Source: an uncultured Nocardioides sp. (GTDB lineage: Bacteria; Actinomycetota; Actinomycetes; Propionibacteriales; Nocardioidaceae). Taken from it: 40,227 bases of DNA. This document shows positions 13,300 through 21,528 of the stretch, piece by piece. The stretch lies in assembly GCF_902805925.1 (NCBI RefSeq), contig NZ_CADCUP010000085.1, forward strand, positions 1-40,227, in the 5' to 3' direction. Each line of letters starts with the position of its first letter. The stretch's first letter is position 1. Both the position numbers and the translations under genes were made by a program. The notes under the pieces were generated by a model. The model had not been told where the DNA came from and made no database searches. It saw only the letters and a program-made list of their open reading frames with translations.

Positions 13300-16074
13300 T
13301 CACTCGTCGGTGAGGGCCGCGACGTAGTCGGGGTCGGCGGTGGGGTGCTCCTCCGACGTCCCGGCGCCGGCCTGGGCGGTCTTCGACCAGCTCTCCAGCT
13401 CCGACATCACCTGGGCGTGCTGGTCGACGCAGACCACGACGAGGTCGCCCTTGTTGGCGTGGCTCATCGCGCGGCGCACGGCCTTGATCTCCTCCAGCAC
13501 GGTCTCCACCTGCTTGCAGCGGGCACCCTCGGCCATGGCCGCGTTCACGCCCTCGCGGACCAGGGCCGCGACGTCGCCGCGCTCGCGACCGCGCAACGCC
13601 TCGTCCTCGCGGACGACGACCACGTCGAAGTGCTGGGCGGCGATGTGGCCGAGCTCGCGCATGTCCTGGTCGCGGCGGTCGCCGGCGGTGGCGATGATGC
13701 CGATGCGAGACGGCCGGGCGAGGTCGTGGGAGGACTCCAGCGACTCGCCCACGCGGTCGACGAAGTCGCCCAGCATCTTCATGCCGGGGGCGTTGTGGCA
13801 GTAGTCGACGATGACGTTGACGCCGTCGACCTCGACCTCGTTGAGACGCCCGGGGGAGAGGTAGTAGCTGGTGGCGAAGGTGCGCAGGCCCTGCCGGATG
13901 TCGTGCAGCGGCGCGCCGGCCGCGAACGCCGCCGCGGCGGCACCCAGCGCGTTCTGCACGTTCATCCGGGCCCGGCCGCCGAAGGTGGCGGGGAGCAGGT
14001 GGGTCCACGCCAGCTGCATCTCGCGGCGGCCGTGCTTGACGACGATCATCTCCCCGCGGTCGGAGGGGTTGAGCACCAGCGCCTTGCCGCCGCGGCGGCA
14101 GTGGGCCTCGACCATGTCGCGCACCTCGGTGCCCGGCTCCTCCATCGAGAACCACACGACCTGTCCCGAGCACTTGCGCCGCATCTCGCGCACCAGCGGG
14201 TCGTCGGCGTTCAGGACGGCATGGCCGTCGCGGGGGACCGCCTCGACGAGCACGGCCTTGACGTCGGCGAGCTGCTCGACGGTGTCGATGCCGCGCAGGC
14301 CGAGGTGGTCGGGCTGCACGTTGAGCACCACCGCGACGTCGTTGCGCTCGTACCCCAGGCCCTCGCGCAGGATCCCGCCGCGGGCGACCTCGAAGACGGC
14401 GAAGTCGACGCGGGGGTTCTGCAGGACCATCCGGGCGCTGCGCGGGCCGGACGCGTCGGCCTTGATGAGCAGGCGCTCGTCGATGACGACGCCGTCGGTC
14501 GAGGTCATGCCCACCTTGCGGCCCATGCCCTTGAAGATGTGGCTGATCATCCGGCTGGTGGTCGTCTTGCCGTTCGTGCCCGTGACCGCCACGATCGGGA
14601 TGCGGCTCTGGGCGCCGGGCGGGAAGAGCATGTCGACGACCGGCTTGGAGATGAACTGCGGCTCGCCGATGGTCGGGTGGGTGTGCATCCGGAACCCCGG
14701 AGCGGCGTTCACCTCGCAGATCGCGCCGCCGGTCTCGCGCACCGGCTCGGTGATGTCGGGGCAGATGAAGTCGATGCCGGCGATGTCGAGGCCGATCATC
14801 CGCGCGGCCTCCTCGGCGATCTCGACGTTCTCGGGGTGCGCCTCGAAGGTGCGGTCGATGGAGATGCCGCCGGTGGACATGTTGCCCGTGAGGGCGAGCC
14901 TGACCGTCTCGCCCTGCTCGGGCACCGAGTCGAGCTGGTGGCCCTGGCCGGCGAGCACCTCGACCGCCGCGTCGTCGACCTTGATGCGGGTGAGCACCTT
15001 CTCGTGGCCCACGCCGCGCCGCGGGTCGGCGTTGGTCAGCTCGACGAGCTGCTCGACCGTGGAGGTGCCGTCGCCCACCACGTGGGCCGGCACGCGCTCG
15101 GCGATGGCCTCCATCCGGCCGTTGATGATCAGGCAGCGGTAGTCCTTGCCGGTGACGAACGACTCGACGATGACCCAGCCGCGCCGCGACTGGTCCTGGG
15201 CGACCGAGAACGCCACGCGGACGTCGGCCTCGGACCGGAGGTCCAGGCACACCCCGCGCCCGTGGTTGCCGTCGAGCGGCTTGAGCACGACCGGGAAGCC
15301 GATGCGGGTGGCGGCGGCGACGGCCTGGTCGGCCGTGCGCACGGAGTCCTGCTTGGGCACCGGGAGCCCGGCCGCGCCGAGCAGCTTGGTGGTGAGGTCC
15401 TTGTCGGAGGCCACGTCGACGGCGATGGAGGAGGTGTTGGAGGTCATCGTGGCGCGGATGCGCTTGGCGTGCACGCCCTGGCCCAGCTGCACCAGCGAGT
15501 GCTGGTTGAGCCGGATCCAGGGGATGTCGCGGGAGACGGCCTCGTCCAGGATGGCCTGGGTGGAGGGCCCGAACGCCGACCGCTCGGCCTTGAGGATGAA
15601 CCGCTCGAGCTCTGCCTCCCAGTCGAGGTCGGGGTCGCCCTGCACGAGGTGGTTGACCAGGCGTACGGCGAGGCGCCCCGCCAGGAGGCCCACCTGCTCG
15701 TCGACGTAGCCGTAGATGATGTTGTAGACGCCGGGGCTGCCCTCGACCTGGCGCGTCTTGCCCCGCCGGATGTCGTGGCCGACGACCTGCTGCAGCGCCA
15801 GCGCGGTGTGCTCGGCGACGTGCCCCAGCCAGGTGCCCTCCTGGAGCCGCTCCACGAAACCACCGCGGCGGCCGCGGGAGCAGGAGTGCTCGCGCAGCCC
15901 CGGCAGCATGGCGACCAGGTCCTCGGCGAAGCCGGGCAGCGTGCTGGTGGGGAACTGCTCGAGCGACCCGAGGTCGACGACGAGGTGGATGGCCTTGTCG
16001 TAGGACCAGACGTTCGCCCCGCGGTAGACGCGGGTCTCGAGGATCGTGAGGTCGGGGGTGGGGCGCTCGCTCAT
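13300..16074 (-). CDS. cphA: Cyanophycin synthetase CphA
   Basis: 924 aa, slightly longer than the usual 870-900. It builds multi-L-arginyl-poly-L-aspartate. The N-terminal domain (1-160) holds ARVLE-like family motifs and the Arg-rich GLREHSCSRGRRGGF. The ATP-grasp domain (about 210-480) shows KPLDGNHGRGV and CEVNAAPGFRMH and adds Asp to the backbone. The Mur-like domain starts with the P-loop GTNGKTTTSRM near residue 495, followed by DHLGLRGIDT and DYCHNAPGM, and adds Arg to the side chain. Both active sites look intact. The ATG overlaps the cphB stop by 1 nt (TGATGA), so the two are translationally coupled. The C-terminal tail of about 30 residues is unlike the core and may be disordered. 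Confidence 0.95.
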   Translation of the reverse strand: MSERPTPDLTILETRVYRGANVWSYDKAIHLVVDLGSLEQFPTSTLPGFAEDLVAMLPGLREHSCSRGRRGGFVERLQEGTWLGHVAEHTALALQQVVGHDIRRGKTRQVEGSPGVYNIIYGYVDEQVGLLAGRLAVRLVNHLVQGDPDLDWEAELERFILKAERSAFGPSTQAILDEAVSRDIPWIRLNQHSLVQLGQGVHAKRIRATMTSNTSSIAVDVASDKDLTTKLLGAAGLPVPKQDSVRTADQAVAAATRIGFPVVLKPLDGNHGRGVCLDLRSEADVRVAFSVAQDQSRRGWVIVESFVTGKDYRCLIINGRMEAIAERVPAHVVGDGTSTVEQLVELTNADPRRGVGHEKVLTRIKVDDAAVEVLAGQGHQLDSVPEQGETVRLALTGNMSTGGISIDRTFEAHPENVEIAEEAARMIGLDIAGIDFICPDITEPVRETGGAICEVNAAPGFRMHTHPTIGEPQFISKPVVDMLFPPGAQSRIPIVAVTGTNGKTTTSRMISHIFKGMGRKVGMTSTDGVVIDERLLIKADASGPRSARMVLQNPRVDFAVFEVARGGILREGLGYERNDVAVVLNVQPDHLGLRGIDTVEQLADVKAVLVEAVPRDGHAVLNADDPLVREMRRKCSGQVVWFSMEEPGTEVRDMVEAHCRRGGKALVLNPSDRGEMIVVKHGRREMQLAWTHLLPATFGGRARMNVQNALGAAAAAFAAGAPLHDIRQGLRTFATSYYLSPGRLNEVEVDGVNVIVDYCHNAPGMKMLGDFVDRVGESLESSHDLARPSRIGIIATAGDRRDQDMRELGHIAAQHFDVVVVREDEALRGRERGDVAALVREGVNAAMAEGARCKQVETVLEEIKAVRRAMSHANKGDLVVVCVDQHAQVMSELESWSKTAQAGAGTSEEHPTADPDYVAALTDE

Positions 16075-17054
16075 CAGCGGTCTCCGTCCGGGTCGGTGGG
16101 GGAGGTCGTCCGGCGGCTGCGGGCCAGACGGGCGCGCAGGGCCTGGGGCGACTTGTCGGCGGCCGCGATGTCGCGGGCCATCTGGCGCATGTCGCGCTGC
16201 GCCTCGGCGATCTCGGCGGCGTCCTCGGCGGCGACCGCCGCCCGGTGCGGCACCAGGGCGCGTGCGGTGAGGTCGAAGGCCTGGCCGGCCGGCAGCACGT
16301 GCAGGACCACGCCGCTGGCGAGCAGCGGGGACGAGCGCCTGGCCTCGTAGGCGTTGGTCACCATGTGCGACCCGTCGAGGATGGTGACGGCACCGCGGCC
16401 GGCGACCCGCAGCACCTCGCGGCCGTCCTCGGAGGTCACGATCGCGGCGGTGTCCTCGTCGATGCCCAGGCCGAGGAGCTGGGGCGACTGGCTCACGATC
16501 ATCAGCAGCCGACCGTAGCGGTTGCGCTGGTCGAAGTGCTGGTCGATCACGGTGGAGTGGAGCAGTCCCAGCCCCGCGGCCACCTGGGTCATCCGCTGCT
16601 TGGGCGTCGCCCCACCGACCCCGAACGCCACCATGTGCGAGGACTGGATGCTCGCGCCCGCGGAGGTGCCCGCCACGACGACCCCGTCGAGGTGGGCCTG
16701 CATGATCGCGTCGCCGAGGGGCGTGCCGCAGATGATGGCGGAGAGCTTGAGCTGGTTGCCGCCGGTCATGAAGATCCCGGTCGCGCTGCGCAGCCGGGCG
16801 ACCAGCTCGGGGTCGTGCGCGTCGTCGCGGCTCTCGGGCCGCATCGCGATCACCTCGGCCGCGCCCAGCCGGCGGAAGAGGGCGTCGTACACCTCGGTGA
16901 CCTCGTCGCCGAGCGAGGACGCCGTGGGGATGACGGCGATCCTCGACCCGGCACCTCCGCTGGCGGCGACGAACTCGCCGAGGATCGTGCGCTTGCGGAG
17001 CTTGTCCTCGGCCCCCCCGATGATCAGGAGCGGACCGGGGGTGTGTTCTGGCAT
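16074..17054 (-). CDS. cphB: Cyanophycinase CphB
   Basis: 326 aa. It is a peptidase-S51-like serine hydrolase that releases beta-Asp-Arg dipeptides from cyanophycin. The nucleophile elbow reads GTSAGASIQ near residue 132. IIGGAEDK near the N-terminus, FMTGGNQLKL and DQHFDQRNRYGRL are all typical of CphB. The C-terminal 60 residues are charged and unlike the core. The ORF track starts at 17093, but the ATG at 17054 is chosen because a TAACCT box lies 7 nt before it and the family consensus starts here (MPEHTPGPLLIIGG). It is the first gene of a cphB-cphA operon. Having breakdown before synthesis suggests the pool is turned over together. No isoaspartyl dipeptidase is in the window. Confidence 0.93.
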   Translation of the reverse strand: MPEHTPGPLLIIGGAEDKLRKRTILGEFVAASGGAGSRIAVIPTASSLGDEVTEVYDALFRRLGAAEVIAMRPESRDDAHDPELVARLRSATGIFMTGGNQLKLSAIICGTPLGDAIMQAHLDGVVVAGTSAGASIQSSHMVAFGVGGATPKQRMTQVAAGLGLLHSTVIDQHFDQRNRYGRLLMIVSQSPQLLGLGIDEDTAAIVTSEDGREVLRVAGRGAVTILDGSHMVTNAYEARRSSPLLASGVVLHVLPAGQAFDLTARALVPHRAAVAAEDAAEIAEAQRDMRQMARDIAAADKSPQALRARLARSRRTTSPTDPDGDR

Positions 17055-17087
17055 GACACGGAGGTTATCGGGAGTCACACTGAGCCG
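17055..17087. promoter_or_regulatory. Divergent cphB/SixA promoters
   Basis: TAACCT on the minus strand (17067-17062) sits 7 nt before the cphB ATG. On the plus strand CACACT (17076-17081) lies 6 nt before the GTG of the SixA gene; it is weaker because the leading T is missing. The whole promoter region of the cyanophycin operon is therefore about 33 bp of non-coding DNA, with any regulator site overlapping the SixA gene. Confidence 0.45.
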
Positions 17088-17615
17088 GTGCACACGGACT
17101 CAGCAGCCACGCCTCGCCACCTCGTGGTGATGCGCCACGCCAAGGCCGAGCAGGTCGCCGCCTCCGACGTGGAGCGGCCGCTGGTCGAGCGGGGCCGGGC
17201 CCAGGCGGCCGACGCGGGCCGGTGGCTCCTCGACGTCGGCGTCCGGCCGGACCACGTCCTGGTCTCCAGCGCGGTGCGCACCCGTGAGACGTGGGAGGTC
17301 CTCGCCAGGGCCGCCGGCTGGTCGGTGGAGGCCGACCTGGAGACCGCGCTGTACGCCGCCGGGCCGGAGGCCGCGCTCGACGTCGTGCGGCAGGTCCCGG
17401 CCGAGGCGCGCTCGCTGCTGGTCATCGGCCACAACCCGACCGTCGGCTACCTCGCCCAGCTGCTCTCCGACGGCACCGGCGACGAGGCCGCGACCAGCGA
17501 GATGACCGGCGGCTACCCGACCTGCGCCCTCACCGTCTTCGAGTACGACGGCGAGTGGGCCGACCTCGACCTGGGCTCCGCCCGGGTGGCTGCCTTCCAC
17601 GTCGGCCGTGGCTGA
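17088..17615 (+). CDS. SixA-type histidine phosphatase
   Basis: 175 aa. The catalytic RHAK motif (VVMRHAKAEQ, residues 16-19) is near the N-terminus. SSAVRTRETWE supplies the phosphate-binding Arg, and VIGHNPTVGYLAQLL carries the second active-site His. Proteins of this short type dephosphorylate phosphohistidine on signalling proteins or small phosphate esters; the target is not known. The ORF track runs in from 16245 antisense to cphB. GTG 17088 is chosen from the CACACT box 6 nt upstream and the family length. Its last 8 nt overlap the PrmC-like gene, so the two form an operon. Confidence 0.85.
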   Translation: MHTDSAATPRHLVVMRHAKAEQVAASDVERPLVERGRAQAADAGRWLLDVGVRPDHVLVSSAVRTRETWEVLARAAGWSVEADLETALYAAGPEAALDVVRQVPAEARSLLVIGHNPTVGYLAQLLSDGTGDEAATSEMTGGYPTCALTVFEYDGEWADLDLGSARVAAFHVGRG

Positions 17616-18384
17616 CGAGCTCGACGTCCCGGAGATCGCGGCGCGGCTGCGCGAGTCGGGCTCGGTGTTCGCCGAGGACGAGGCCGCACTCCTGCTCGCC
17701 CAGTTCCAGGGCGCCGATCTCGCCGCGGCCGTGCTCGACCGGGTGGCCGGGGAGCCGCTGGAGCACATCCTGGGCTGGGCGGAGTTCGCCGGCGTCCGGA
17801 TCCAGGTCGGCCCCGGGGTCTTCGTCCCGCGGCGCCGCAGCGAGGTCCTGCTGCAGCAGGCGCTGACCCACCTGCCCCGGCACGGGCTGCTCGTCGAGCT
17901 GTGCTGCGGCGCCGCGCCGATCGCCACGGCGATCGCCGGGGCCCGCGCCGACGCGACGGTCTTCGCCAGTGACAACGACCCGGTGGCGGTGGCGTGCGCC
18001 CGGCTCAACCTCGACCCCCTCGGGGGGCGCGCGGAGGTGGGCGACATGGCCGAGTCGGTGCCCCGGGCCTACGTCGGCCGGGTCGACGTCCTGGTCGCCA
18101 ACGCGCCGTACGTGCCCAGCGACGAGATCGCGCGGATGCCCTCCGAGGCGCGGCTGCACGAGCCGACCGCGGCGCTCGACGGCGGCCCGGACGGCACCAC
18201 GCTCCAGGACCGGGTGGCCGCGGCCGCGCGGCCGCTGCTCGCGCCGACCGGCGTGGTGATCGTCGAGACCAGCCGGCGCCAGGCCGACACGACCGCCTCG
18301 AAGATGCTCTGGCGCGGCTTCGTGCCCGAGGTGGTGCTGGACGACGAGGTCGACGGCACCTGCGTGGTCGGACGGCGCCAGTAG
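17608..18384 (+). CDS. PrmC-like protein (glutamine-N5) methyltransferase, actinobacterial type
   Basis: 258 aa. It has an N-terminal helical domain and a SAM-binding domain with VELCCGAAPIATAIAG (about 95-110). The catalytic tetrapeptide reads NAPY (VANAPYVPSDE, near residue 163) rather than the NPPY of PrmC/HemK. This change fits a separate actinobacterial PrmC-related group with no assigned substrate, while true PrmC methylates release factors RF1/RF2. The FVPRRRSE segment replaces the usual IPRPETE. The GTG start overlaps the upstream stop by 8 nt, so translation is probably coupled. It ends 3 nt from the serB stop, facing it. Confidence 0.85.
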   Translation: MADELDVPEIAARLRESGSVFAEDEAALLLAQFQGADLAAAVLDRVAGEPLEHILGWAEFAGVRIQVGPGVFVPRRRSEVLLQQALTHLPRHGLLVELCCGAAPIATAIAGARADATVFASDNDPVAVACARLNLDPLGGRAEVGDMAESVPRAYVGRVDVLVANAPYVPSDEIARMPSEARLHEPTAALDGGPDGTTLQDRVAAAARPLLAPTGVVIVETSRRQADTTASKMLWRGFVPEVVLDDEVDGTCVVGRRQ

Positions 18385-18387
18385 GCG

Positions 18388-19623
18388 TCAGGGGAGCGGT
18401 GGCTCGGGAGTCACGATGCCGGCCTCGGCGTCGGCCGACTCGACCTCCTCGCGCGAGATGCCGAGCAGGTAGACGATCGCGTCGAGGTAGGGCACGTTGA
18501 CGGAGGCGTCGGCGGCGTCCTGCACCACCGGCTTGGCGTTGTAGGCGATCCCGAGGCCGGCGGCGGCGAGCATGTCGAGGTCGTTGGCGCCGTCGCCGAT
18601 GGCGATCACCGCCTCGACGGGCACGCCCACCTCGTCGGCGAACTCGCGCAGCGCCGTGGCCTTGCCGGCCCGGTCGACGACGGCGCCGAGGATCCGGCCC
18701 GTCAGCCGGCCGTCGAGGATCTCCAGCTCGTTGGCGCGGGAGTAGTGGATGCCCAGATCGGCGGCCAGCCGGTCGGTGATCTGGCTGAAGCCGCCCGAGA
18801 CGATGGCGAAGCGGTAGCCCAGCCGGCGCAGCGTGCGCACCATGGTGCGGGCCCCCGGCGCCAGCTCGATGGCGTCGTACACCTCGTCGAGGACACCCGC
18901 CTCGACGCCCTCGAGGAGCCGCACCCGCTCGCGCAGCGACGTCTCGAAGTCGATCTCGCCGCGCATCGCCGACTCGGTCACCCGGGCGACCTCGGCCTCG
19001 TGCCCGGCGTGCGCGGCCAGCATCTCGATGACCTCGCCCTGGACCAGGGTGGAGTCGACGTCCATGACGATGAGCCGCATGCCGCGCCGCATCAGGTTGG
19101 CGGGCTGCACCGCGATGTCGACACCCTGGCCGGCCGCCTCGATGGCCAGCAGCGCGCGCAGCCGCTCAGGGTCGGTGCCAGAGACGTGGAGGTCGATCGC
19201 GGTGACCGGGTAGCGCGCCATCCTCTCGATGCGGTCGATGTTCGCGCCGCTGTCGGCGATCCGCCCGGCGATCGCCGCCATCGCCGAGGCCCGCAGCGGC
19301 GAGCCGATGACGGTGACGTGCGAGCGGCCCTCGCTGCGCACCTTGTTGTCGCCGATCCCCCGGTCGACGTCGACGCTCATGTCGAGCTGCTCGGCCGTCA
19401 GCTCGATGGCGGCACGCAGCTTCTTCCAGTCGCGGGGCGCGGTGACCAGGACACCCAGCACCAGCCGGCGGCGCAGCACGATCTGCTCGATGTCGAGCAC
19501 CTCGACCCCGGCGGTCGCGAGCCGGGAGAAGACCGCGGAGGTCACGCCCGGCCGGTCCTTGCCGGTCAGCGTGATCAACAGGGTCCTGGGCAGGTCCGCG
19601 TCGTGCTCCGGCAAGGGGTCCAT
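18388..19623 (-). CDS. serB: Phosphoserine phosphatase SerB with two ACT domains
   Basis: 411 aa. It performs the last step of serine synthesis. Two N-terminal ACT domains (about 12-90 and 95-170) begin with LLITLTGKDRPGVTS and HVTVIGSP, as in mycobacterial SerB2, where serine acts on the ACT domains. The HAD core starts with MDVDSTLVQGE near residue 187, followed by IVSGGFSQ and IGDGANDLDM. The ORF track begins at 19752, but the ATG at 19623 matches the family start, and a TAGCCT box lies 10 nt upstream, giving at most a few nt of leader. An ABC ATPase gene lies close by, a neighbourhood I also recall from M. tuberculosis serB2. Confidence 0.95.
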   Translation of the reverse strand: MDPLPEHDADLPRTLLITLTGKDRPGVTSAVFSRLATAGVEVLDIEQIVLRRRLVLGVLVTAPRDWKKLRAAIELTAEQLDMSVDVDRGIGDNKVRSEGRSHVTVIGSPLRASAMAAIAGRIADSGANIDRIERMARYPVTAIDLHVSGTDPERLRALLAIEAAGQGVDIAVQPANLMRRGMRLIVMDVDSTLVQGEVIEMLAAHAGHEAEVARVTESAMRGEIDFETSLRERVRLLEGVEAGVLDEVYDAIELAPGARTMVRTLRRLGYRFAIVSGGFSQITDRLAADLGIHYSRANELEILDGRLTGRILGAVVDRAGKATALREFADEVGVPVEAVIAIGDGANDLDMLAAAGLGIAYNAKPVVQDAADASVNVPYLDAIVYLLGISREEVESADAEAGIVTPEPPLP

Positions 19624-19903
19624 GGCGAGCCCGAGGCTACTGCCCGCAGGTGCGGGTGTCGGCGGTGCGTCGCGCCGTGGACCGGCATGGAGCACACCGA
19701 TCGGCTCTCCACGAGCGTGCCTCCGGGTGCCGCTGCGGCCACGGCACGGCATGACGGCCCGTCGTACGCCGGCATCCGGGCGCCGTCCGGTGACGGTTCA
19801 TCATGGTATGTCGCCGAGCTGTTGCTTCCCATGGGCTGCACGCCGTGGGAGGCACCAGCTCACCGACATACCTTGATGAACCAACCAACGGCCGAGCTCC
19901 GAC
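19624..19903. other. 280-nt gap containing a large palindrome
   Basis: This gap separates the serB start from the stop of the unknown 242-aa gene, both on the minus strand. It holds the serB -10 box at 19639-19634 and an 88-nt palindrome at 19795-19882. The remaining 155 nt show no ORF with good codon bias and no clear motif. The ORF-track entries here are reflections of the palindrome, which encodes similar peptides on both strands. Confidence 0.6.
19795..19882. repeat. 88-nt near-perfect palindrome, MITE- or REP-like
   Basis: Two 44-nt arms, from GGTTCATCATGGTATGTCG at the left to CGACATACCTTGATGAACC at the right, are inverted copies with 36 of 44 positions identical. Two of the eight differences would still form G-U pairs. 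Transcribed in either direction this would be a long hairpin with almost no loop. The outer 19 bases match except for one position. No transposase is present and I found no obvious target-site duplication. No second copy was seen in this window. Confidence 0.85.
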
Positions 19904-20632
19904 TCAGTCCGGCCACACCTCCGGCGAGCACGCCGCCACGACCGCCCGGCGCGCGGCGCGGTCCAGGGGGCGGAGGGCGTCGCGGCGTGCCGCCATCTCC
20001 AGCGCCGTGACGGCACCGCCCTCGTCAGCCAGGGCCAGGTCGACGATCGCCTCGCAGCGCAGGCCGCGCGCCGCCAGCTCGACGCAGCGCGCGGGCGTGC
20101 CGTCGGGGGCGTCCAGCACCGCGGTGCGGCGCAGGTCCATCAGCTCGTCGGCCACGTCCGGTCGCCAGCGGGCCACGTCCAGCGCGGCCAGCGCGGCGGC
20201 GCTGTCGAGCAGGGCCGCGCGCAGGCCGCGGTCGGCCTCGCCGACGTCGGGCACCTGCCGCCGGGCGGCCACGTGCCGTCGCCACAGGACCGCGCGACCG
20301 ACCCGGTGCGGCACCAGGGCGATCCCTGCCGGCCCGCACACCGCGGCCTCGCCCACCTCCACCGCGTCGAGGTTGAGGGCGCTCGGGCCGCCGAGGCCGA
20401 CGAGGTCGCCCTCGGTGGGCAGCGCGAGCCCGAGGGAGTCGCCGCCGCCGTTGCGGACGTCGAGGAGGACGTCCAGGAGGCTCGTGGGCGTCCCGCCGTC
20501 GGCCGGGTCGCGCACCTCGTGCACGGCGTCGTCGCCGGTCACCGCGTCCAGCAGCAGGTCGGTGACCACGTGGCCCCGCAGCCAGGCGGTGCCCCACCAC
20601 GCCAGCCGCGCGGCATCGGGAAGGCTCGTCAC
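19904..20632 (-). CDS. Conserved-looking protein of unknown function
   Basis: 242 aa, very rich in Ala, Leu, Arg and Asp, with no signal peptide or membrane segment. It starts MTSLPDAARLAWWGTAWLRG, with a Trp pair, and has a Gly/Asp-rich middle (ADGGTPTSLLDVLLDVRNGG). I do not recognise the family. Codon use is normal for the region and the GTG start is preceded by TAGCCT (20646-20641) with an 8-nt gap, so it is probably a real leaderless gene. It is divergent from the ABC ATPase gene and lies upstream of serB in the same direction, separated by the palindrome. Confidence 0.7.
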   Translation of the reverse strand: MTSLPDAARLAWWGTAWLRGHVVTDLLLDAVTGDDAVHEVRDPADGGTPTSLLDVLLDVRNGGGDSLGLALPTEGDLVGLGGPSALNLDAVEVGEAAVCGPAGIALVPHRVGRAVLWRRHVAARRQVPDVGEADRGLRAALLDSAAALAALDVARWRPDVADELMDLRRTAVLDAPDGTPARCVELAARGLRCEAIVDLALADEGGAVTALEMAARRDALRPLDRAARRAVVAACSPEVWPD

Positions 20633-20684
20633 GGCGGTCGAGGCTACCTCCGCGGGTCGTCGGCCCCCTGGCTAGGGTGACGCC
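20633..20684. promoter_or_regulatory. Divergent promoters of the unknown gene and the ABC ATPase gene
   Basis: TAGCCT on the minus strand (20646-20641) lies 8 nt before the GTG at 20632. TAGGGT on the plus strand (20673-20678) lies 6 nt before the ATG at 20685. Both are leaderless arrangements in a 52-bp gap. Confidence 0.55.
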
Positions 20685-21497
20685 ATGGTCGCCGTCCTCG
20701 AGTTCGCAGACGTCACCGTCCGCCGCGGCCCCCTCGACGAGCCGGCCCTCTTGCTGGACGGCATCGACTGGGCGGTCGAGGAGGACGAGCGCTGGGTCGT
20801 CCTGGGCCCCAACGGCGCGGGCAAGACCACGCTCCTCCAGGTCGCCGCCGCCCACATCCACCCGACCGGCGGGGTGGCCGGCATCCTCGGCGAGGTCCTC
20901 GGCACGGTCGACGTCTTCGAGCTGCGCCCGCGCATCGGGCTGACCAGCGCCGCCCTGGCCGAGCGCGTCCCGCGAGGAGAGCTCGTGCGCGACGTCGTCG
21001 TCTCCGCGTCGTACGGCGTGGTGGGCCGGTGGCGCGAGCAGTACGACGACCTCGACCACGACCGCGCGCACGGCCTGCTCGTCGAGGTCGGCGTGGCCCA
21101 CCTGGCGGAGCGCACCTTCGGCACGCTCAGCGAGGGCGAGCGCAAGCGGGTCCAGATCGCCCGGGCGCTGATGACCGACCCCGAGCTCCTCCTGCTCGAC
21201 GAGCCCGCCGCCGGACTCGACCTCGGCGGTCGCGAGGACCTCGTCAGCACCCTGTCGGTGCTCGCCCTCGACGCCGACTCACCGGCGACGGTCCTGGTGT
21301 CCCACCACGTCGAGGAGATCCCGCCGGGCTTCACCCACGCCCTGCTGCTGCGGGAGGGCAGGACCGTCGCGCAGGGGCCGCTGCACGAGGTGGTCACCGA
21401 GGAGGCGCTGTCGTCGACGTTCGGCATGCCGCTGGTGCTCACCGAGTCCGACGGGCGCTTCGCGGCACGCCGGCGCAACGGCCGTCGCGCCCGCTGA
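20685..21497 (+). CDS. Stand-alone ABC transporter ATP-binding protein
   Basis: 270 aa, a single ABC domain. Walker A is GPNGAGKTTLL near residue 44, the signature is LSEGERKRVQIARAL (Glu in place of the usual second Gly), and Walker B is LLLLDEPAAGLD. SHHVEEIPPGFTHALLL provides the switch His. There is no permease gene beside it, so either its partner is elsewhere or it works as a soluble ATPase. The close relative next to serB in mycobacteria is likewise annotated only as an ABC ATPase. The ATG follows TAGGGT by 6 nt. The NfeD gene behind it has its own -10 box. Confidence 0.85.
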   Translation: MVAVLEFADVTVRRGPLDEPALLLDGIDWAVEEDERWVVLGPNGAGKTTLLQVAAAHIHPTGGVAGILGEVLGTVDVFELRPRIGLTSAALAERVPRGELVRDVVVSASYGVVGRWREQYDDLDHDRAHGLLVEVGVAHLAERTFGTLSEGERKRVQIARALMTDPELLLLDEPAAGLDLGGREDLVSTLSVLALDADSPATVLVSHHVEEIPPGFTHALLLREGRTVAQGPLHEVVTEEALSSTFGMPLVLTESDGRFAARRRNGRRAR

Positions 21498-21528
21498 TCG
21501 GCCACCGCCCACCGGCTAGGCTCGAAGC

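Noticed and set aside
12785-15250. 821-aa minus-strand ORF in the track
   Set aside because: It is an Arg/Gly/Pro-rich frame-shifted shadow of cphA and of the Mur ligase antisense strand, with no family motifs.
19637-20016. Several short ORFs on both strands sharing a YV(A/G)EL...CxPWE-like peptide
   Set aside because: They are the translations of the two arms of the 88-nt palindrome, so the similarity is a consequence of the inverted repeat rather than of related genes.
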